From Burkholderiales bacterium (GTDB lineage: Bacteria > Pseudomonadota > Gammaproteobacteria > Burkholderiales > Burkholderiaceae_C): 35,421 nt of DNA. The notes below the pieces were generated by a model, which had not been told where the DNA came from, searched no databases, and saw only the letters and a program-made list of their open reading frames with translations. Every line of letters starts with the position of its first letter. Position 1 is the first letter of the stretch. The stretch spans positions 1-35,421 of the forward strand of contig JAFLDE010000040.1 in assembly GCA_017302655.1 (NCBI GenBank). Direction: 5' to 3'. Positions 25,500 to 33,518 of this stretch are shown piece by piece. Made by a program: the position numbers and the translations under genes.

Positions 25500-26587
25500 G
25501 CCGGGTACAGCGCCCCGAGGCGCCGCAGGCCAGCGGCGCCCGTCACCTCGGGCAGATTGCCCGGTAGCGCCTGCACAAAGCGCTGCGCGAGCCAGGCGAA
25601 GGCCGCAGCTTCGACCTGCAGCGGCGGGAGCCCGCGCACGTCGCTGCTGAGCAGAGTGCAGGCCGGAAGCAGGCGCTCAAGGCGCCGCAACAGATCGCTG
25701 TTGTACGCGCCACCGCCGCACACGATGAGCTCGCTGGCTGCGGGCATATGAGCGATCAGCGCTTCGGCAACCGTTCGGGCGCTGAACTCGGACAGGGTCG
25801 CTTGCACGTCAACGGCCGACAGGCCCCGCCTTAGCCGCGCCTCCAGCCAAGGCGCATCAAACAAATCGCGACCCGTGGACTTCGGCGGCGGCAGCGCCAA
25901 CCAGGGCTCAGACAGAAGCCTGTCCAGCAAATCCGGCAGCATCTGACCCTGTGCGGCCCAAGCGCCGCCGGCGTCATAACTGGCGCCCTGGCAGCGCTGG
26001 TACCACAGGTCCAGCAGGACATTGCCCGGCCCGGTGTCAAAGCCACGCGTGACGCCTTTCGAAGGGAGCAGACTCAGGTTCGCCATGCCGCCCAGGTTGA
26101 GCACCGCCACATCGGCACCTGCTCGGCCGAACTGGGCGCGGTGGAATGCCGGAACGAGCGGCGCACCCTGCCCGCCTGCAGCCACGTCGCGGCTGCGCAG
26201 GTCGGCCACGACATCCAGGCCGCAGCGCTCCGCAAGGCGGGCGCCATTCAGCAATTGCAGGGTGTAGCCCAGCTCCGGGCGGTGGCGCACGGTCTGACCA
26301 TGCGCACCCACCACCTTCGCGCCTCGTGGAAGCGCAGCCACCGCCTCGGCGTAGAGGTCTGCCAGGGCGTTGCTGGCCAAGGCGGCGCGGTGCAGTTCGT
26401 TCTCTCCGCCTGGGCGATTCAGCGCCAGCAACTCGGCACGAAGCGCATCCGGCATGGGCAGAGCGACATGGGCCAGAACCTCGGCGCGGCCGCCTGCGTC
26501 GAAGCGAGCGAGCACGCCATCCACGCCGTCCAGCGAGGTGCCGGACATCAGCCCGATGGCGAGCTCGCCGGGCGGGAATTCGCTCAA
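25496..26587 (-). CDS. anmK: Anhydro-N-acetylmuramic acid kinase
   Basis: A 363-residue kinase that cleaves and phosphorylates 1,6-anhydro-MurNAc to MurNAc-6-phosphate in peptidoglycan recycling. Hallmarks are [16 protein letters not shown] near the N-terminus, [80 protein letters not shown] and [19 protein letters not shown]. The only suitable start is TTG at 26587, overlapping the TGA of the upstream M23 peptidase gene (TTGA); the first ATG at 26548 would cut away the start of the ATP-binding motif. No Shine-Dalgarno sequence is clear, so expression probably depends on coupling to the M23 gene. Both act on cell wall material. Confidence 0.94.
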   Translation of the reverse strand: MSEFPPGELAIGLMSGTSLDGVDGVLARFDAGGRAEVLAHVALPMPDALRAELLALNRPGGENELHRAALASNALADLYAEAVAALPRGAKVVGAHGQTVRHRPELGYTLQLLNGARLAERCGLDVVADLRSRDVAAGGQGAPLVPAFHRAQFGRAGADVAVLNLGGMANLSLLPSKGVTRGFDTGPGNVLLDLWYQRCQGASYDAGGAWAAQGQMLPDLLDRLLSEPWLALPPPKSTGRDLFDAPWLEARLRRGLSAVDVQATLSEFSARTVAEALIAHMPAASELIVCGGGAYNSDLLRRLERLLPACTLLSSDVRGLPPLQVEAAAFAWLAQRFVQALPGNLPEVTGAAGLRRLGALYPA

Positions 26588-27960
26588 TGCAGGCCGGTCA
26601 CGCCGGCATCCAGAGAGGATGCGACACGCAGCGAGACCTTCACGTCCTCTGCCTGGGCGCGGAAGCCCGGGAGCGAGGCCGCCGGCAGACGCACCGCCTC
26701 AGAGGCCTTGGCCAGTTGACGCGGGTCGCGGTGCACGCCGCCCACCCGGAACTCAAAGTGGAGGTGCGGACCGGTGGCCCAGCCGGTGGCGCCGACGAGG
26801 CCAACGCGTTGCCCCTGTTCGACCCGCTGGCCTTTACGCACATCGACACGGCTCAAGTGGGCGTACACCGTTTCCTTGCCGCCGCTGTGGCGCACGATGA
26901 CCATGTTGCCGTAGCCGCCTTGCCAGCCTGCAAAGTCGACCACGCCATCACCCACGATGCGCACGGGCGTGCCCTTGGGCGCCGCGTAATCGATGCCCTT
27001 GTGCTGGCGCATGCGCTGCAGGATGGGGTGGAAGCGCATGGCAAAGCCGCTGGACACGCGTGAGAACTCCATGGGGCTGGCCAGGAAGGCCCGGCGCTTG
27101 CTTTGGCCGTCCATCCCGAAGTAGCCGCCTCGGCCGACATGTTCGTCCTGGTACCAGACCGCTTGATGCGCGCGGCCAGCATTCACGAATTCGGCGGCCA
27201 GCAGGCGCCCGCTTGCCCAGGGTGCCGCTTCGCCATCGGCCGTCAGCGTCTCGAACACCAGGGAAAAACGATCGCCCTTGCGCAGCTCGCGGTGGAAGTC
27301 GACGTCGGCGGCGAACATGTCAGCCAGCTGCGAGGCCACGGCATCCGGGACGTTGGCGTCATCGGTCGCCGCAAAAAGCGTGCTCGAGATGCTGCCACTG
27401 GCCAGACGCACTTGGCTTTCGTAGCGGCCCAGTTCCAGCCGGCTTTCCAGCGCGCGGTTGCTGGTTCGTTCGACCACCAGGCGATTGAAGAAGCGGCCTG
27501 CTAGGTGCTCGCCCTCAGCCGGGTAGCGTGCCACCAGGCGCTCCACGCGGCCGGACAAGTCGGCCTCCACCGTGACTCGCTTTCCGGCGCGGCCCTGAAG
27601 CAGGCGACGCGCGATGGGGTCGCTGCGCAGAAAGGTTGCAAAGGCAGGGTCGAACGCGCCCATGCGACTGAGCAAAGAGTCTGCGCTGTCCCCGGAGCGG
27701 GTGGCGTCGTTGCGCTGCAAGCCCAGCGGATGCTCGGCCAGCGCAGCAAGCTGCGCGTCCAGTTCGGGAACTTGCAGGGCCTGCACCACCTGGCGCTGGG
27801 GCAGAGCCTCCGCGCCAGGAACGAGCGGGGCGATACCGAACGCCGTCACGGCCAATCCACCCACCGCTGTGAGCAAGCTGCCCATCAGCGTCCGCGGGTG
27901 GCTGGCGACGAAGCGTTCGAGGGGGCCAAACACCAGCCCCAATCGAGTCCAGAAATTCAT
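26584..27960 (-). CDS. M23 family (LytM) peptidoglycan endopeptidase, MepM-like
   Basis: A 458-residue inner-membrane-anchored murein hydrolase. A membrane segment lies at about residues 25-48 (LMGSLLTAVGGLAVTAFGIA), followed by a long periplasmic part (GRVERLVARYPAEGEHLAGR; FAADVDFHRELRKGDRFSLVF, an OapA-like region) and the C-terminal LytM domain with HKGIDYAAPKGTPV (HxxxD) and GPHLHFEFRV (HxH), the zinc site. It would cut stem-peptide cross-links to allow wall growth. The start at ATG 27960 gives MNFWTRLGL; no strong Shine-Dalgarno sequence is seen. It overlaps anmK by 4 nt, linking wall cleavage with recycling, and is divergent from tyrS, an arrangement common in Burkholderiales. Confidence 0.92.
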   Translation of the reverse strand: MNFWTRLGLVFGPLERFVASHPRTLMGSLLTAVGGLAVTAFGIAPLVPGAEALPQRQVVQALQVPELDAQLAALAEHPLGLQRNDATRSGDSADSLLSRMGAFDPAFATFLRSDPIARRLLQGRAGKRVTVEADLSGRVERLVARYPAEGEHLAGRFFNRLVVERTSNRALESRLELGRYESQVRLASGSISSTLFAATDDANVPDAVASQLADMFAADVDFHRELRKGDRFSLVFETLTADGEAAPWASGRLLAAEFVNAGRAHQAVWYQDEHVGRGGYFGMDGQSKRRAFLASPMEFSRVSSGFAMRFHPILQRMRQHKGIDYAAPKGTPVRIVGDGVVDFAGWQGGYGNMVIVRHSGGKETVYAHLSRVDVRKGQRVEQGQRVGLVGATGWATGPHLHFEFRVGGVHRDPRQLAKASEAVRLPAASLPGFRAQAEDVKVSLRVASSLDAGVTGLH

Positions 27961-28107
27961 GCCAATCAATCGACGGCCGGCGCACAGGTGCGACGGCGGA
28001 GGTCTCGGGGTGGCCCTCTTTCCAGAGAGCAGCGTGTGGGGCAAGAACGCAGAGCCTGGGCGCCTGCTCGACTGGGTAGACCCAGGAGCGCGGACAGGCC
28101 TCTCACC

Positions 28108-28113
28108 TAGAAT
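28108..28113 (+). promoter_or_regulatory. Possible -10 element (TAGAAT) for tyrS
   Basis: TAGAAT in the context ACCTAGAATGC matches the -10 consensus at five of six positions, about 105 bp before the tyrS start. No good -35 is found 16-18 bp upstream. The 258-bp gap 27961-28218 holds nothing else recognised, and no amino-acid-responsive leader was seen. Confidence 0.35.
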
Positions 28114-28218
28114 GCTTCCCGCCTGACGGGACGCGAGGCTGTCAATTCTACCGACACCCGCCACAGGTCCCGTTCGGGGATGTCCCGGGCTTGGCGATCC
28201 CCTGGAGAACCCTTGCCG

Positions 28219-29445
28219 ATGTCCGCCGAACGCCCCGAATTTCCCGTCACCGATGCCGTGCGAGCCGCTTTGGCGGTCACGCTGCGCGGCGTGCAAGAGT
28301 TGCTTCCGCAAGCGGAGTGGGAGCGCAAACTGGCTCGATCAGCGGCGAACGGACAGCCATTGCGCATCAAACTGGGCCTGGATCCCACGGCGCCGGACAT
28401 CCACCTGGGCCACACGGTGGTGCTGAACAAGATGCGCCAGCTTCAAGACTTGGGGCATCAGGTCATTTTCTTGATCGGCGACTTCACCAGCTTGATTGGC
28501 GATCCGTCGGGCCGCAACAGCACGCGGCCAGCCCTCACGCCGGAGCAGATCAAGGCCAACGCCGAAACCTACTACCGACAGGCCAGCTTGGTGCTGGACC
28601 CGGCGCGCACCGAGATTCGCTACAACTCCGAATGGAGCGAGCCGCTGGGGGCGGCCGGCTTGATCCAACTCTCGGCCAAGTACACCGTGGCGCGCATGCT
28701 GGAGCGCGACGATTTCACCAAGCGCTTCCAGAGTCAGACGCCAATCTCGGTGCACGAGTTCCTCTACCCGCTGATGCAAGGCTACGACTCGGTGGCGCTG
28801 AAGAGCGACCTGGAACTGGGCGGCACGGACCAGAAGTTCAACCTGCTGATGGGGCGTCACCTGCAGCAGGAATACGGCCAGGAGCCGCAGTGCATCCTGA
28901 CCATGCCGCTGCTCGAAGGCCTGGACGGCGTCGAGAAGATGAGCAAGAGCAAGAACAACTACATCGGCATCACCGAGCCGGCCAACACCATGTTCGCCAA
29001 GGTGCTGTCGATCTCGGACACGCTCATGTGGCGCTGGTTCGAACTGCTCAGCTTCGAGTCGATGGAACGCATCGGCCAGCGCCGTGCGGAGGTCGAGGCC
29101 GGCGCCAACCCCAAGGAGGCCAAGGTGGCGTTGGCGACCGAGATCACCGCCCGCTTCCACGGCAAGGCGGCGGCCGAGGCAGCCCTGCAGGACTTCGAGC
29201 TGCGCGCCCGCGGTGGCATCCCGGACGACATCCCGTCCATCACGCTCAGCGGCGAGATGGGCATTGGCGCCTTGCTCAAGGCGGCCGGCCTGGTGGCTTC
29301 AGGCAGCGAGGGTCTGCGTCTGGTCGAGGGCGGTGGTGTGCGCATCGACGGCACGGTGATCAGTGACAAGGCCCTTCGCGTGCAGCCCGGCACCTTCGTG
29401 CTGCAGGTGGGCAAGCGCAAGTTCGCGCGCGTCACGCTGTCGTGA
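28219..29445 (+). CDS. tyrS: Tyrosine-tRNA ligase
   Basis: A 408-residue class I aminoacyl-tRNA synthetase charging tRNA-Tyr. The HIGH motif is HLGH at residues 62-65 (APDIHLGHTVVLNKM), and KMSKS is at 240-244 (GVEKMSKSKNNYIG). The sequence IGDFTSLIGDPSGRN and the GYDSVALKSDLELGGTDQKFNLL pattern put it in the TyrRS group common in proteobacteria. A C-terminal S4 RNA-binding domain covers about the last 65 residues (LLKAAGLVASGSEGLRLVEG onward). The ATG at 28219 has GGAGAA 9 nt upstream; an in-frame start at 28180 would add 13 residues before the Shine-Dalgarno sequence. Confidence 0.97.
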   Translation: MSAERPEFPVTDAVRAALAVTLRGVQELLPQAEWERKLARSAANGQPLRIKLGLDPTAPDIHLGHTVVLNKMRQLQDLGHQVIFLIGDFTSLIGDPSGRNSTRPALTPEQIKANAETYYRQASLVLDPARTEIRYNSEWSEPLGAAGLIQLSAKYTVARMLERDDFTKRFQSQTPISVHEFLYPLMQGYDSVALKSDLELGGTDQKFNLLMGRHLQQEYGQEPQCILTMPLLEGLDGVEKMSKSKNNYIGITEPANTMFAKVLSISDTLMWRWFELLSFESMERIGQRRAEVEAGANPKEAKVALATEITARFHGKAAAEAALQDFELRARGGIPDDIPSITLSGEMGIGALLKAAGLVASGSEGLRLVEGGGVRIDGTVISDKALRVQPGTFVLQVGKRKFARVTLS

Positions 29446-29726
29446 AGCCCCCCGCCCCGCTGCCACGCGGTGCCACCTGGCATGCCCGCTGGCTGCTGCC
29501 GCTGCTGGCGCTGCTGGTGGCCCTGCTCTTCCCGTGGAGCGACGCCAAGTCGCCCTTGCTCGATAGGGCGCAGCTGCAGCAGGCGGTGAACCAGTGGCGC
29601 GCCTGGCAGGCGCAGATCCAACGCGCTCGCGAGGCCAAGGCGCGCCGTGAAATGGACACGGCGCCGTCCGCAGACGGCGCCGTGTCGGTGCGCATCGTGC
29701 CGGCCAGCCACCCGGCCAGCCGATGA
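29442..29726 (+). CDS. Small membrane protein of unknown function coupled to tyrS
   Basis: A 94-residue protein starting at GTG 29442, overlapping the tyrS TGA (GTGA), so probably translationally coupled. One membrane segment is visible at about residues 17-32 (WLLPLLALLVALLFPW), followed by a charged helical region (LDRAQLQQAVNQWRAWQAQI, QRAREAKARRE) and a Ser/Ala-rich tail. No family was recognised. The tail is encoded by a perfect 14-bp inverted repeat. In related genomes, as I recall, tyrS is often followed by dtd; that gene is absent here. The GTG start and lack of known relatives leave some doubt that it is expressed. Confidence 0.6.
   Translation: MKPPAPLPRGATWHARWLLPLLALLVALLFPWSDAKSPLLDRAQLQQAVNQWRAWQAQIQRAREAKARREMDTAPSADGAVSVRIVPASHPASR
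29655..29686. repeat. Perfect 14-bp inverted repeat near the end of the small membrane-protein gene
   Basis: GACACGGCGCCGTC (29655-29668) and its exact complement (29673-29686) flank a CGCA loop. The arms are GC-rich and contain the GGCGCC palindrome. No T tract follows, so this is not a standard terminator. It lies 40 bp before the stop of the tyrS transcription unit and could act as an RNA 3'-stabilising hairpin or a protein site. Confidence 0.6.
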
Positions 29727-29727
29727 A

Positions 29728-30516
29728 TCAGGCGCGGCGGCGGCGCGCCAGGAAGCCGACGGCGCCCAGGCCGGCCAGCATCAACGCGTAGGTGCCCGGT
29801 TCCGGCACAGCGGTCACGGACAGGCTGAAGTTGTCGATCGCCAGGCCGTGGTCGTTGCCCGTGTCATTGGCATCGAACCAGCGCAGCCACAAGGTCTGAC
29901 CGGCTTGCCAGTCCAGTGCAATCGTGCCGCCGATGCTGGCGACCAAGCCAGTGGTGTTGCCGTCGATCGCGCCTGCAGTGCCCGTCGCCACCGGGCCAGT
30001 GAAGTTGAAGCCCGTGGCGGTCCAAGTGGTCACGGCCGCGGCCGTAGCGCCAAAGCCGTATTCCAGCACCAGCGAGTGCGCGGCGGTGTTGCCGCCATTG
30101 CGCCACTGCTCGCCGTCGTAGCGCAGGGTGAAGCTGTCGAACGCGACATTGCTGCCGTTGGACAGGCCCAGCAGATACCAGAAGTTGCCGCCCGACGTGG
30201 CATTGCCGGAGCCCAAAGAGCCGAGCGCGCGGTCGGCGCCACCGCTCGCCCCGTAGCTGTAGACACCACCGGCGGTTCCCGTGCCGTGATTGACAGCGGC
30301 CAAGCCGGCGACCGCACTGGCACCGGCGAACACGGCGCCAGCCGGATTGCGGTACAGCTCCCAACCAGGAATGGTGCTGTCGTTGTTCCAACCGGTGGTG
30401 GTCAGGTTGTCGAACGTGGCGCCATAGGTGCTGGCTGGTGAGCCGAGCACGACAACGGCTTGGGCGCCAGCACTGGCGAGCAGGGCGGTGGCGAGGGCGA
30501 TGGAACGGATCTTCAT
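29728..30516 (-). CDS. PEP-CTERM sorting domain protein with beta-sandwich domain
   Basis: A 262-residue exported protein. The signal peptide is MKIRSIALATALLASAGAQA, and the C-terminus has a full PEP-CTERM anchor: VPEPGTYALMLAGLGAVGFLARRRRA (VPEP motif, membrane helix, Arg cluster). The core is Gly/Ala/Thr-rich and looks like a jelly-roll (STIPGWELYRNP, SGGADRALGSLGSGN, LRYDGEQWRNGGNTAAHSLV, LAIDNFSLSV); I recall such a domain beside or fused to extracellular exonuclease/phosphatase domains. Exosortase would cleave the anchor and release or attach the protein to the surface; no exosortase gene lies in the window. GAGGA lies 9 nt before the ATG at 30516. It follows the nuclease gene by 22 bp, so the two form an operon. 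Confidence 0.88.
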   Translation of the reverse strand: MKIRSIALATALLASAGAQAVVVLGSPASTYGATFDNLTTTGWNNDSTIPGWELYRNPAGAVFAGASAVAGLAAVNHGTGTAGGVYSYGASGGADRALGSLGSGNATSGGNFWYLLGLSNGSNVAFDSFTLRYDGEQWRNGGNTAAHSLVLEYGFGATAAAVTTWTATGFNFTGPVATGTAGAIDGNTTGLVASIGGTIALDWQAGQTLWLRWFDANDTGNDHGLAIDNFSLSVTAVPEPGTYALMLAGLGAVGFLARRRRA

Positions 30517-30538
30517 GGTCGAGGTCCTCGTGGTGAGA

Positions 30539-32476
30539 TCAGGCGGCCTTGCGGCGACGCAGGGAAAGCAGGCCCAGGCCGGCGAGCATCAGCAGGACGG
30601 TTTGGGGTTCGGGAATGGCGGCGAGATTCAGCGTCATCAGCAGCGGGTCGTGGTCGGAGACCTGCGTGCGGAACTCGCTATTGGCGTGCACGATGTCCAA
30701 CGAGGCCGCACCCAGCAGGCTGGCCGAGACGAACATGTGGTCGAGCGCCTGGGCGTTGCCTTGGTAGTTGTAGGTGTAGCGCTCGCCAGGAGCCAGGGTG
30801 TCCACCATGTTGGTCAGGCCGGCCGCGTAGAGCGGTTGCAGGCTGCTGGCGAACTGGAAGTCGTTCAGGTCGCCGGTCACGATGATGTTGGCGTTCGGCT
30901 TGATCGCTAGGATGCCTTGCACGAAGGCTGCCACCGCCTGCGCCTGGGCCAGGCGCTGGGTCTCCGAGTCGTTCACCGGCGGCTGGTTGGGGCCGAACAG
31001 CGGCTGGTCGCCGCCCTTGCTGTTGAAGTGGTTGCTGACGACGATGATCTGCTGGCCACCGACGTTCATGTCCATCACCAGCGGCTTGCGGCTGCTGCCG
31101 AAGGCGGCGTTGGTCGGGTCGATGCGACCGGCCAGGCAGGCGAAGCTGGCGGCACCGCACTGCAGTTCGATCTGGCCGTCGCCCCCGAGCACCGCGCTGA
31201 CCGCGTCCAGCGCGCCGCCTGTCTGCTTGCCGGCGTCGAAGCTGACCACGCTCTTGTCGTACAGAAAGGCCTGACGGATGTTGCCGCCGGTCTGCCCGCC
31301 ATCGGTGTTGTTGACCGGGTTGATGGTCAGGAAGCCGTAGTCCTTGCCGGTGGTGGCCTTGATCTCGTCGGTGAGCCGGGTCAGCGTGACGTCGGCAGCC
31401 ACCACGCCGTTGTTGGTGCTGCCGTTGTTGTCCTGGATCTCCTGCAGCGCGAGCACCTCGGGCATCTGCAGGTTCACGCGCATCTGGCCGACGACCTCGC
31501 TGATGCGGGCTGCCGAGGCATTGCCGCCGAGGTTCTCCACGTTGTAGGTGGCGAAGCCCAGGTGGCCGGCTGCACGCGGGGCTGCCACCTCGGCCACCAG
31601 CGGGCTGGCGGTCACGGTGGGGGTGCTGGTGAGCAGCAGGCGGTAGTTGTTGAAGCTGTAATCGATGACGCCGGCGATGCCGTCGATCTGCGCCCCCACG
31701 TTCACCGTCGGTGCGGTCACGCCCATGGTGCTGGTCAAGCGGTTGTCGATGGCGATGCGGTGGCCGTTGAACTGGCCGGAGGCCAGCACCACGCCGCCGC
31801 GGGGCGACATGACACCAGTGCCCAACTGACCGCGGCTGACCACGAAGGTGTCGCCGTTGTAGTCGCCGGTCAGCGTCGGGCTGGTGGAGACGGCTGAGGC
31901 CATGCTCACGCGCATGCCTTCGAGCGACTCGTAGAAGTCCATCGCGTACAGGCCTGGCTGCAGGGTGTAGCCGGCATGCGTTTCCACGTTGCCGACGTTC
32001 GGTGCGATGGCATTGGGAATGATGCTGCCCACCGCACCGATGACGCGCGCGGCCGGCAGGGAATTGCCCAGCGAGTTCACCACCACCGAGCCCGAATTGG
32101 CCGCCACGGCGGAGATCTCGGTCAGCGTCAAGTTGTTGGCGTCGCTGCCGGGGCGGAACTCCAGCAGGCGACCGCCGACGGTCACATCGGCGCCCACAGC
32201 GGGCTTGGTGCCGCCGGAACCCACAAAGATGTAAATCGCGTCCGAGGTCAGCGGGTTGCTGTCGCCGTCGTCCTGGATCCAGAAGCCGTTGTTATCGCGC
32301 GCGGTGACGATGCCTCGGATGCCCGTGGCCATCTGGTTCTCGAACGCCGACTTGTGCGAGGTGCCCTGGAGCACACCAATCTTGACGTTGGACACCTGGG
32401 CCTGAGCCCAGCCGCTGAAGAGCAGCGCCGTGAGCGCAGCGAGACGCATGGGAGCGCCGGAAAGGATGCGGTGCAT
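30539..32476 (-). CDS. Extracellular endonuclease/exonuclease/phosphatase family nuclease with PEP-CTERM anchor
   Basis: A 645-residue exported nuclease. After a signal sequence (ends GWAQA-QV) comes an OB-fold-like domain (GIRGIVTARDNNGFWIQDDG, GADVTVGGRLLEF), as in ExeM/YhcR-type extracellular nucleases. The EEP catalytic domain follows: FATYNVENLGG, VLALQEIQDNNG (metal Glu), VVSNHFNSKGGDQ, IIVTGDLNDFQ and the terminal SDHDPLLMTL with the catalytic His/Asp. It ends with a PEP-CTERM anchor (IPEPQTVLLMLAGLGLLSLRRRKAA). The expected role is degradation of extracellular DNA or nucleotides at or near the cell surface, for nutrients or matrix remodelling. The start is uncertain: ATG 32476 or ATG 32449 both keep the signal peptide, and neither has a clear Shine-Dalgarno sequence. 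It is first in a two-gene operon. Confidence 0.88.
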   Translation of the reverse strand: MHRILSGAPMRLAALTALLFSGWAQAQVSNVKIGVLQGTSHKSAFENQMATGIRGIVTARDNNGFWIQDDGDSNPLTSDAIYIFVGSGGTKPAVGADVTVGGRLLEFRPGSDANNLTLTEISAVAANSGSVVVNSLGNSLPAARVIGAVGSIIPNAIAPNVGNVETHAGYTLQPGLYAMDFYESLEGMRVSMASAVSTSPTLTGDYNGDTFVVSRGQLGTGVMSPRGGVVLASGQFNGHRIAIDNRLTSTMGVTAPTVNVGAQIDGIAGVIDYSFNNYRLLLTSTPTVTASPLVAEVAAPRAAGHLGFATYNVENLGGNASAARISEVVGQMRVNLQMPEVLALQEIQDNNGSTNNGVVAADVTLTRLTDEIKATTGKDYGFLTINPVNNTDGGQTGGNIRQAFLYDKSVVSFDAGKQTGGALDAVSAVLGGDGQIELQCGAASFACLAGRIDPTNAAFGSSRKPLVMDMNVGGQQIIVVSNHFNSKGGDQPLFGPNQPPVNDSETQRLAQAQAVAAFVQGILAIKPNANIIVTGDLNDFQFASSLQPLYAAGLTNMVDTLAPGERYTYNYQGNAQALDHMFVSASLLGAASLDIVHANSEFRTQVSDHDPLLMTLNLAAIPEPQTVLLMLAGLGLLSLRRRKAA

Positions 32477-32579
32477 GGAGGAAGAGGGGAATGCGAACAC
32501 GAAGGCGCGACTCTGCCGGAGCTTCGTGACAACCCGTAGCGGGTAAGCGCGAGTTGGACTGGTGTCGCGCGTCTAAACA

Positions 32580-32598
32580 CCCCCTTCATCTGAGGGGG
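32580..32598 (-). terminator. Hairpin after the 5'-nucleotidase gene (weak terminator or repeat)
   Basis: CCCCCT (32580-32585) pairs with AGGGGG (32593-32598) around a 7-nt loop. On the minus strand the hairpin follows the nucleotidase stop by 15 bp and is followed by TGTTTAG, a poor T tract. Its G/C-run character recalls the repeat within the oxidoreductase gene, so it may be a repeat remnant. Confidence 0.45.
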
Positions 32599-32612
32599 GC
32601 GCTAGCCTTTCT

Positions 32613-33518
32613 TCAGCGCAGTGCGTTCGCCACGCCGCTGGCCACGTGGCCAGCGGGCACATGCGGGGCCGCGTTGTGCACGTGACCGAGTTGGTCGTCG
32701 AAGAAGAAGTCGGGCTCGAACTCGCGCAGGAACTCGCCCTTGGCCAGGCCGCCGAGGAACATCGCTTCGTCCACTTCGATGTTCCAACTCATCAAGGTGC
32801 GCACCGCCCGTTCGTGGGCGGGTGCGCTGCGTGCCGTCACCAAAGCGGTGCGCACGCGCATGCCGCCGGGGCGGTCGCCCTGTTCGCGCAGCGCGTGCAG
32901 TGCCGCCAGCAGGGGCTTGAAGGGGCCGGGTGGCAGGGGTTCGTGCACGCGGTGCTGCTCGTGAGCCTGGAAGGCGGCCAGGCCGTCGCGCTGGAACACC
33001 TGCTCGGCCTCGTCGCTGAACAGCACGGCGTCGCCATCGAAGGCGATGCGCAACTCGTCCGGGTGGGCGTCGCTGGCCTGTGCGGTGGCCGGGAAGACAC
33101 GCGCGGCCGGCACGCCGGCGGCCAAGGCCTCGCGCACATCGGCCTCATTGGCGCTCAGGAAGAGCTGCGCGTGCAGCGGCTTCAGGTAGCGCCAGGGTTC
33201 ACGGCCGCGCGTGAACACACCGCGCAGGATGGGCAGGCCGAGTTGCTCGGCCGAGCGGTAGACGCGCAGCCCCGAGATCGGATCGTTGCGGCTCAGGACC
33301 ACCACTTCCACGCGTTGGCGGTCCTGGTTGAAGGCCATCAGCTTCTTCACCAGTGAAAACGCAATGCCTGGCTTGGCGGCCTGCTGCAGGCGCTCCTGCT
33401 GCAAGGCCATGTAGGCGCGGTCGTCGGCGGCTTCGAAGAGTTGGTTCTCCTCCTCGAAGTCGAAGAGCGCGCGCGAGGAAATCGCGACGACCAGGCAGTC
33501 GGCCAGGGAGGCGGGCAT
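32613..33518 (-). CDS. 5'-nucleotidase (cytosolic NT5C1-like family)
   Basis: A 301-residue cytosolic enzyme of the bacterial 5'-nucleotidase family related to animal cN-I, which dephosphorylates nucleoside monophosphates. Family segments are LVVAISSRALFDFEEENQLF at the N-terminus, AFSLVKKLMAFNQ, EVVVLSRNDPISGLRVYRSA, ILRGVFTRGREPWRYLKPLH, RIAFDGDAVLFSDEAEQVF (HAD-like FDGD acidic motif), ALVTARSAPAHERAVRTL and EAMFLGGLAKGEFLREFEPD. The ATG at 33518 overlaps the stop of the upstream DUF1415 gene by one base (TAATG), a sign of coupled translation. It is the last gene of a unit with DUF1415 and the M20 amidohydrolase. Which nucleotide it prefers cannot be read from the sequence. Confidence 0.9.
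   Translation of the reverse strand: MPASLADCLVVAISSRALFDFEEENQLFEAADDRAYMALQQERLQQAAKPGIAFSLVKKLMAFNQDRQRVEVVVLSRNDPISGLRVYRSAEQLGLPILRGVFTRGREPWRYLKPLHAQLFLSANEADVREALAAGVPAARVFPATAQASDAHPDELRIAFDGDAVLFSDEAEQVFQRDGLAAFQAHEQHRVHEPLPPGPFKPLLAALHALREQGDRPGGMRVRTALVTARSAPAHERAVRTLMSWNIEVDEAMFLGGLAKGEFLREFEPDFFFDDQLGHVHNAAPHVPAGHVASGVANALR

Noticed and set aside
27961-28218. tyrS attenuator or T-box-like leader
   Set aside because: No Tyr-rich short frame, no terminator with T tract, and T-boxes are not expected in this lineage.
32500-32545. PHO-box-like TTGTCAC ahead of the nuclease gene
   Set aside because: Only one half-site resembles the consensus, and the second is poor. A phosphate link is attractive for a nuclease but unsupported.
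32477-32612. Sigma-54 promoter for the PEP-CTERM operon
   Set aside because: PEP-CTERM genes are often RpoN/PrsR controlled, so I looked for TGGCAC-N5-TTGC on the minus strand and found none in this gap.
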